Shown piece after piece: positions 7,069 to 10,050 of a stretch of 10,050 nucleotides of DNA; position 1 is the first letter of the stretch; every line of letters starts with the position of its first letter. The translations under genes were made by a program, and so were the position numbers. The notes under the pieces are model-generated. The model saw nothing but the letters and a program-made list of their open reading frames with translations. It searched no databases and was not told the DNA's origin. Source of the stretch: Alphaproteobacteria bacterium (GTDB lineage Bacteria > Pseudomonadota > Alphaproteobacteria > Micropepsales > Micropepsaceae); assembly GCA_028869725.1 (NCBI GenBank), contig JAGWRJ010000443.1, positions 1-10,050 of the forward strand, given 5' to 3'.

Positions 7069-7938
7069 ATGGAAACCAGAGCCAATTACGTTGCGGTGGG
7101 AGCCTTCGTGCTTTCCTGCTTCCTCGGACTGATCATTGCCGCCCTGTGGCTCGCTGGAACCCAGTACAGCCAGGAAGGAGCCCACTACGAAGTGTTCTTT
7201 ACTGGCTCCGTCACCGGTTTGGGTAACGGCACGCCCGTACGCTACAATGGCATCGATGTCGGGCGCGTAACCGCACTCAAATTCGATCCGGAAAATCCCA
7301 AGCAGGTGATCGCCTTCCTCGAGGTGGTTCCTACTTTGCGTTTGCACTCAGATTCGGTTGCGACGATTGCAACCATGGGCCTGACGGGTGGCGCCTATGT
7401 AGAAATCGAAGGCGGGACCAAGAACTCCCCGATCCTGACTGCACGGCCCGGCACCGAATACCCCGTCATCCCATCCAAGCAGTCGACGCTGCAGGAACTC
7501 GCGAACAGCGCGCCAGGACTGGTCGCCAAAGTCAATCGCATCAGTAATGCCCTGGAAAAGGTCCTCGACGACAAAAACCGGAAGGCACTGGCCGAGATTC
7601 TCCAGAATACAGACCGGGTGACCTCCGCCATGGCCGCCAAAAGCGCTGCTCTGGAAGGCACGATCGACAATCTTCAGCAGGCCTCGATCGAACTCAATCG
7701 CAACCTGAAAACACTTCAGGTAACACTTGATAATTCGAATAAGGCAGTGATCGCCATCCGCCACTTGTCCTTGAACGCCAATCGCATGGTCGATGGCAAT
7801 ACCAGCCAGCAGATCGACGAACTTCTGGCCCAGACGCGCAGCGCCGTGGCCAGCCTGAGACGGCTTGCCAATACCCTGCAGGATGAGCCTTCCAGTCTGA
7901 TTTTCGGCGTTCGACGCAAGGGATATACACCACGATGA
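7069..7938 (+). CDS. mlaD: MlaD family MCE protein (membrane-anchored lipid-binding subunit)
   Basis: Periplasmic lipid-binding subunit that forms a ring with an MlaEF-type core. It has 289 residues. A single N-terminal transmembrane helix (about 7-30, AVGAFVLSCFLGLIIAALWLAG) follows the METRANYV start typical of this family. The MCE domain spans about 39-117 (EVFFTGSVTGLGNGTPVRYNG through MGLTGGAYVEIEGG). A long, mostly helical C-terminal region follows with heptad-like leucines (about 140-270), ending in PSSLIFGVRRKGYTPR. It is longer than E. coli MlaD (about 183 residues) because of this helical tail, which is common in alphaproteobacterial-type MCE proteins. GGAGGG at 7057-7062 is a good ribosome-binding site for ATG 7069. 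The stop overlaps the next gene's start (ATGA). Upstream in-frame starts to 6931 lie inside mlaF and are rejected. Confidence 0.93.
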   Translation: METRANYVAVGAFVLSCFLGLIIAALWLAGTQYSQEGAHYEVFFTGSVTGLGNGTPVRYNGIDVGRVTALKFDPENPKQVIAFLEVVPTLRLHSDSVATIATMGLTGGAYVEIEGGTKNSPILTARPGTEYPVIPSKQSTLQELANSAPGLVAKVNRISNALEKVLDDKNRKALAEILQNTDRVTSAMAAKSAALEGTIDNLQQASIELNRNLKTLQVTLDNSNKAVIAIRHLSLNANRMVDGNTSQQIDELLAQTRSAVASLRRLANTLQDEPSSLIFGVRRKGYTPR

Positions 7939-8552
7939 CGCAAACCGTTCGTACCCTCGCCCTGGTACTAGCACTGAGCCTGCTGTCTGGCTGCAGCGTA
8001 GAGAGCCTCATCAATCGACCACCACCGCCCCAGATCTATCTACTGCGACCAAAGCTGGGCGCCAGCGTCGGCCCGCGGGTTTCCTGGGCATTGTCGATTG
8101 GCGAACCAAGCGCTCCGTTCAGTCTGTCATCGCGTCGTATCGCCATTCAGCGCTCTGCCGATACGCTGGATTTTTACGCCGATGCAGCATGGCAAGATCG
8201 CACACCCGAACTTCTGCAGCGCTTGACGCTGGAAGGATTTGAAGACAGCGGCCGCATCAGCGCTGTAGCGAGAGAAGACAGCGGACTGCACACAGACTAT
8301 TTGCTGCAAATCGATTTGCGCAGATTTGAGGCCAGATACGGCGGTGCCCAAGATGCTCCGGTAGCCGAGGTTGCAATGACAGCACGTCTAATTCGCCTCT
8401 CTGATCGTAAAGTGGTGGCAACCACGGTCATCCATACGACCGCACCAGCTCAAGCCAATTCCATTCCGGCCGCCGTGAGCGCCTTTGACGCCGCAACGGG
8501 GAAAGCTGTCCAACAGCTTGTAGCCTGGACACTCGCAGCCCCGGGCAGCTGA
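7935..8552 (+). CDS. ABC-type transport auxiliary lipoprotein (PqiC/YmbA-like)
   Basis: Predicted lipoprotein of the ABC transport auxiliary family, which accompanies MCE transporters and probably acts at the periplasmic face of the outer membrane. It has 205 residues. A type II signal peptide is clear: MTQTVR, then a hydrophobic stretch (LALVLALSLL) and lipobox LLSGC with Cys20. Ser at +2 favours outer-membrane sorting by the Lol rule. The mature part (PQIYLLRP early, FYADAAWQDRTPELLQ around the middle, DYLLQIDLRRFEARY and a C-terminal Ala-rich helix) fits the family. The start overlaps the mlaD stop by ATGA; AAGGGA at 7918-7923 may serve as ribosome-binding site. It takes the place that mlaC and mlaB occupy in the E. 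coli operon. I give no gene symbol because naming varies. Confidence 0.87.
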   Translation: MTQTVRTLALVLALSLLSGCSVESLINRPPPPQIYLLRPKLGASVGPRVSWALSIGEPSAPFSLSSRRIAIQRSADTLDFYADAAWQDRTPELLQRLTLEGFEDSGRISAVAREDSGLHTDYLLQIDLRRFEARYGGAQDAPVAEVAMTARLIRLSDRKVVATTVIHTTAPAQANSIPAAVSAFDAATGKAVQQLVAWTLAAPGS

Positions 8553-8566
8553 GGGCTCGCCTCAGC
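8548..8566 (+). terminator. Weak hairpin at the end of the transporter operon
   Basis: A 7-bp perfect inverted repeat, GCTGAGG / CCTCAGC, with a 5-nt loop overlaps the lipoprotein stop codon. It sits where an operon terminator would be expected, but no T-run follows, so it is not a classical intrinsic terminator. It could stabilise the 3' end or be chance. Confidence 0.3.
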
Positions 8567-8690
8567 GGCAAGGCTAGCGCTCAAAGTCAAAGCAGCAGTG
8601 TTCTGACCAAAGCTGCGGCGCTGCCGTTGCGTCAACGACGGCGAGCGAGGTCGCGTGCGCCTTTCGCCTCCATTTCCGGTCACCCAGCAG
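8567..8690. other. Non-coding gap after the transporter operon
   Basis: Together with the promoter region this is part of a 195-nt stretch (8553-8747) between the lipoprotein gene and the NMO-like gene. I see no coding sequence with family resemblance on either strand, no tRNA-like fold and no repeat array. It contains short GC-rich self-complementary bits but nothing I would name. Confidence 0.5.
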
Positions 8691-8718
8691 TTGAACGGCG
8701 TCCCCGCTTGCCTAGACT
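8691..8718 (+). promoter_or_regulatory. Candidate sigma-70 promoter of the NMO-like gene
   Basis: TTGAAC (8691-8696) and TAGACT (8713-8718) are separated by 16 nt, each matching four of six consensus bases. The -10 element ends 29 nt before the chosen ATG at 8748. Position and spacing are reasonable, but matches of this quality also arise by chance. Confidence 0.35.
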
Positions 8719-8734
8719 GACCGGCAAGACACAT

Positions 8735-8739
8735 GGAGA
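8735..8739 (+). promoter_or_regulatory. Ribosome-binding site that sets the NMO-like gene start
   Basis: GGAGA ends 8 nt before ATG 8748. The upstream in-frame ATG at 8733 overlaps this element and has no comparable site of its own, so 8748 is preferred. Confidence 0.6.
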
Positions 8740-8747
8740 CCTCGAAC

Positions 8748-9686
8748 ATGCGCAATCGCCTGACTGATCTGCTTGGCATCGCCTATCCCATCGTTCAGGC
8801 GCCCATGGGCTGGATCGCCCGATCAAAACTGGCCTCTGCAGTATCCAACGCTGGCGGCATGGGCATCATCGAAACCTCGTCGGGCCAGCTGGAAGACGTG
8901 CGTGCCGAAATCAGGAAAATGCGTGAGCTCACCGACAAGCCGTTCGGGGTCAATATTGCGCAGGCCTTCGTGCGCGATCCCGACATCGTCTCCTTCGTCA
9001 TCGATCAGGGCGTGCGTTTCGTCACCACATCGGCCGGCGATCCCAAACGCTACTGCTCGGCACTGAAAGAAGCCGGCCTGACAGTCTTTCATGTCGTCCC
9101 CTCACTCAAGGCGGCGCTGCGCGCGCTCGAGGCCGGCGTCGATGGACTGGTCGTCGAAGGCGGTGAAGGCGGAGGCTTCAAAAACCCGCGCGAGGTTGCC
9201 AGCATGGTGCTGCTGCCTCTTGTCTGTTCAAGGACCGACAAGCCGGTCATCGCTGCCGGCGGCATGGTCGATGGCCGCAGCATGGCCGCAGCATTTGCAC
9301 TGGGCGCCGAGGGCATCCAGATGGGAACACGCATGGTGTCAGCGCAGGAGTCCCCTGTGCACGAAAACTGGAAGCAGGCGATCGTCGCCGCCGAAGAGAC
9401 CGATACAGTGTTTCTCAACCGCTTCGGACCCGGACCTGCTCTGCGTGCGCTGCGGACGACGCGTACCACGACACTCGAAAAGGAACCCGCAGACAACATC
9501 ATGGGAGAATTCCGCAACATCCTTGACCTCTACTTTGGCGGCGACCTGGAAGCGGCGATCCCCCTTACCGGACAGGTGGCCGGACGCATCGACGAGATCA
9601 AGCCGGTTGCCCAGATCATCACCGAAACTGTGCGCGAATGTGAGCAGATACTGGACCGCCTGGCCCGCGCCTATCCCGTGCACTGA
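8748..9686 (+). CDS. Nitronate monooxygenase/FabK-like family FMN enzyme
   Basis: TIM-barrel flavoprotein of the 2-nitropropane dioxygenase/nitronate monooxygenase family, 312 residues from ATG 8748. Visible family motifs: YPIVQAPMGW (13-22), SNAGGMGIIETSSG (33-46), KPFGVNIAQAF (64-74), the glycine-rich VDGLVVEGGEGGGFKNP (131-147), PVIAAGGMVDGRSMAAAFALG (166-186, phosphate-binding part of the FMN site) and GIQMGTRMV (189-197). In characterised nitronate monooxygenases and in FabK, the EG-x-E-A-G-G-H motif supplies a catalytic His; here the same place reads EGGEGGGF, with Phe144. The fold and FMN binding are therefore well supported but the reaction is not. It may act on nitronates, on an enoyl substrate or on something else. 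It has its own candidate promoter and stands alone, convergent with treY 12 nt away. Confidence 0.85.
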   Translation: MRNRLTDLLGIAYPIVQAPMGWIARSKLASAVSNAGGMGIIETSSGQLEDVRAEIRKMRELTDKPFGVNIAQAFVRDPDIVSFVIDQGVRFVTTSAGDPKRYCSALKEAGLTVFHVVPSLKAALRALEAGVDGLVVEGGEGGGFKNPREVASMVLLPLVCSRTDKPVIAAGGMVDGRSMAAAFALGAEGIQMGTRMVSAQESPVHENWKQAIVAAEETDTVFLNRFGPGPALRALRTTRTTTLEKEPADNIMGEFRNILDLYFGGDLEAAIPLTGQVAGRIDEIKPVAQIITETVRECEQILDRLARAYPVH

Positions 9687-9698
9687 GGCACGTCAGGG

Positions 9699-10050
9699 TC
9701 AGGGGCTGCGCAGGCCTGGCGGAACCGAAACCAGAACCGCCAGCGGCAATTGTGCAAAGAGGTCGGCACAGCGCAATGAGGTCACCGGCTGTCCAAGGAG
9801 CACGTCCTGCCACCTGCCCTCCTCACGTATCCGGGTACCACCCCAGAATTGGCCTGATGGCAGCAGGCTATGGGCTGCGATGCTGTCGATATCTACACGC
9901 AGCGGAACAGCCACCAGTAGACGCTCGTTTCCATGTTGCCGCCGGAATGCGAGCACATGCGTGCGCCTGCGCCCCTCGACCGCAAGCGGAACATAATCGC
10001 CCTTCTCGAAGAGCGCAGCATAGCGGCTACGCAGGGCAAGAAGCTCGCGC
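9699..10050 (-). CDS. treY: Maltooligosyl trehalose synthase, C-terminal fragment at window edge
   Basis: The minus-strand frame is open from the right edge to TGA at 9699-9701, giving 117 residues of a larger protein. It reads RELLALRSRYAALFEKGDY, then VPLAVEGRRRTHVLAFRRQ, later LLVAVPL, FWGGTRI and a closing LFAQLPLAVLVS segment. This resembles the C-terminal beta-rich domain of TreY (GH13), which turns the reducing end of maltodextrins into a trehalosyl unit. TreZ then releases trehalose. The catalytic barrel lies beyond the window, so only the tail supports this call. Other GH13 trehalose/glycogen enzymes are possible but fit less well. It converges with the NMO-like gene; no clear terminator is visible in the 12-nt gap. 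Confidence 0.72.
   Translation of the reverse strand, partial: RELLALRSRYAALFEKGDYVPLAVEGRRRTHVLAFRRQHGNERLLVAVPLRVDIDSIAAHSLLPSGQFWGGTRIREEGRWQDVLLGQPVTSLRCADLFAQLPLAVLVSVPPGLRSP

Noticed and set aside
8733..8747. Upstream ATG of the NMO-like gene
   Set aside because: It has no ribosome-binding site, and the five added residues do not match the family N-terminus; GGAGA is placed correctly for ATG 8748.
9693..9704. Tandem TCAGGG TCAGGG between the NMO-like gene and treY
   Set aside because: Only two copies, partly inside the treY end. No hairpin or T-run, so neither a repeat array nor a terminator.
9091..9996. Open frame of 301 codons on the plus strand
   Set aside because: It is the wrong frame of the NMO-like gene, continuing antisense through treY. 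Its Arg/Ser-rich translation is typical of an out-of-frame reading.
1..10050. Mobile element, prophage, CRISPR, toxin-antitoxin or biosynthetic cluster
   Set aside because: I looked for transposase or integrase frames, repeat-spacer patterns, terminal inverted repeats and small gene pairs and saw none. The window is conserved housekeeping and catabolic genes.

Overview
This window is a GC-rich (roughly 60% by eye), densely packed stretch of a bacterial chromosome. The organism is most likely a proteobacterium. The support is a five-step histidine utilisation pathway with HutF and HutG, an Mla-type ABC transporter whose permease carries an N-terminal STAS domain, and a PqiC/YmbA-like auxiliary lipoprotein. 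An alphaproteobacterium is my best guess, but the window does not prove it. There are no mobile elements, tRNA or rRNA genes, CRISPR arrays or phage genes.

Positions 1-3663 (minus strand) hold a tight operon in the order hutI, hutG, hutU. Its neighbouring genes overlap by a few bases, and hutU runs off the left edge with only its last few codons missing. hutF reads the other way from 3698 to 5059. Together these encode urocanate -> imidazolonepropionate (HutU) -> formiminoglutamate (HutI) -> N-formylglutamate + ammonia (HutF) -> glutamate + formate (HutG). Only the first enzyme, histidine ammonia-lyase (HutH), is missing from the window; it may lie past the left edge. The hutI and hutF starts are so close that their promoters must lie inside each other's coding sequence.

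Positions 5122-8552 (plus strand) hold a four-gene MCE/Mla-type lipid transport operon: a STAS-permease fusion (mlaE), the ATPase (mlaF), the membrane-anchored MCE protein (mlaD) and an auxiliary lipoprotein. These genes are nearly contiguous and probably co-translated. A 195-nt gap follows, with a weak hairpin and a plausible promoter.

Positions 8748-9686 (plus strand) encode an FMN-dependent enzyme of the nitronate monooxygenase/FabK-like family; the usual active-site histidine position appears to be phenylalanine. At the right edge, converging from the minus strand, is the C-terminal end of a maltooligosyl trehalose synthase (treY).

All of this is recognisable, mostly conserved metabolism. 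I did not find an undescribed system. The points worth a second look are the mirrored start codons between hutI and hutF, the unusual start of the permease gene and the missing histidine in the NMO-like enzyme.
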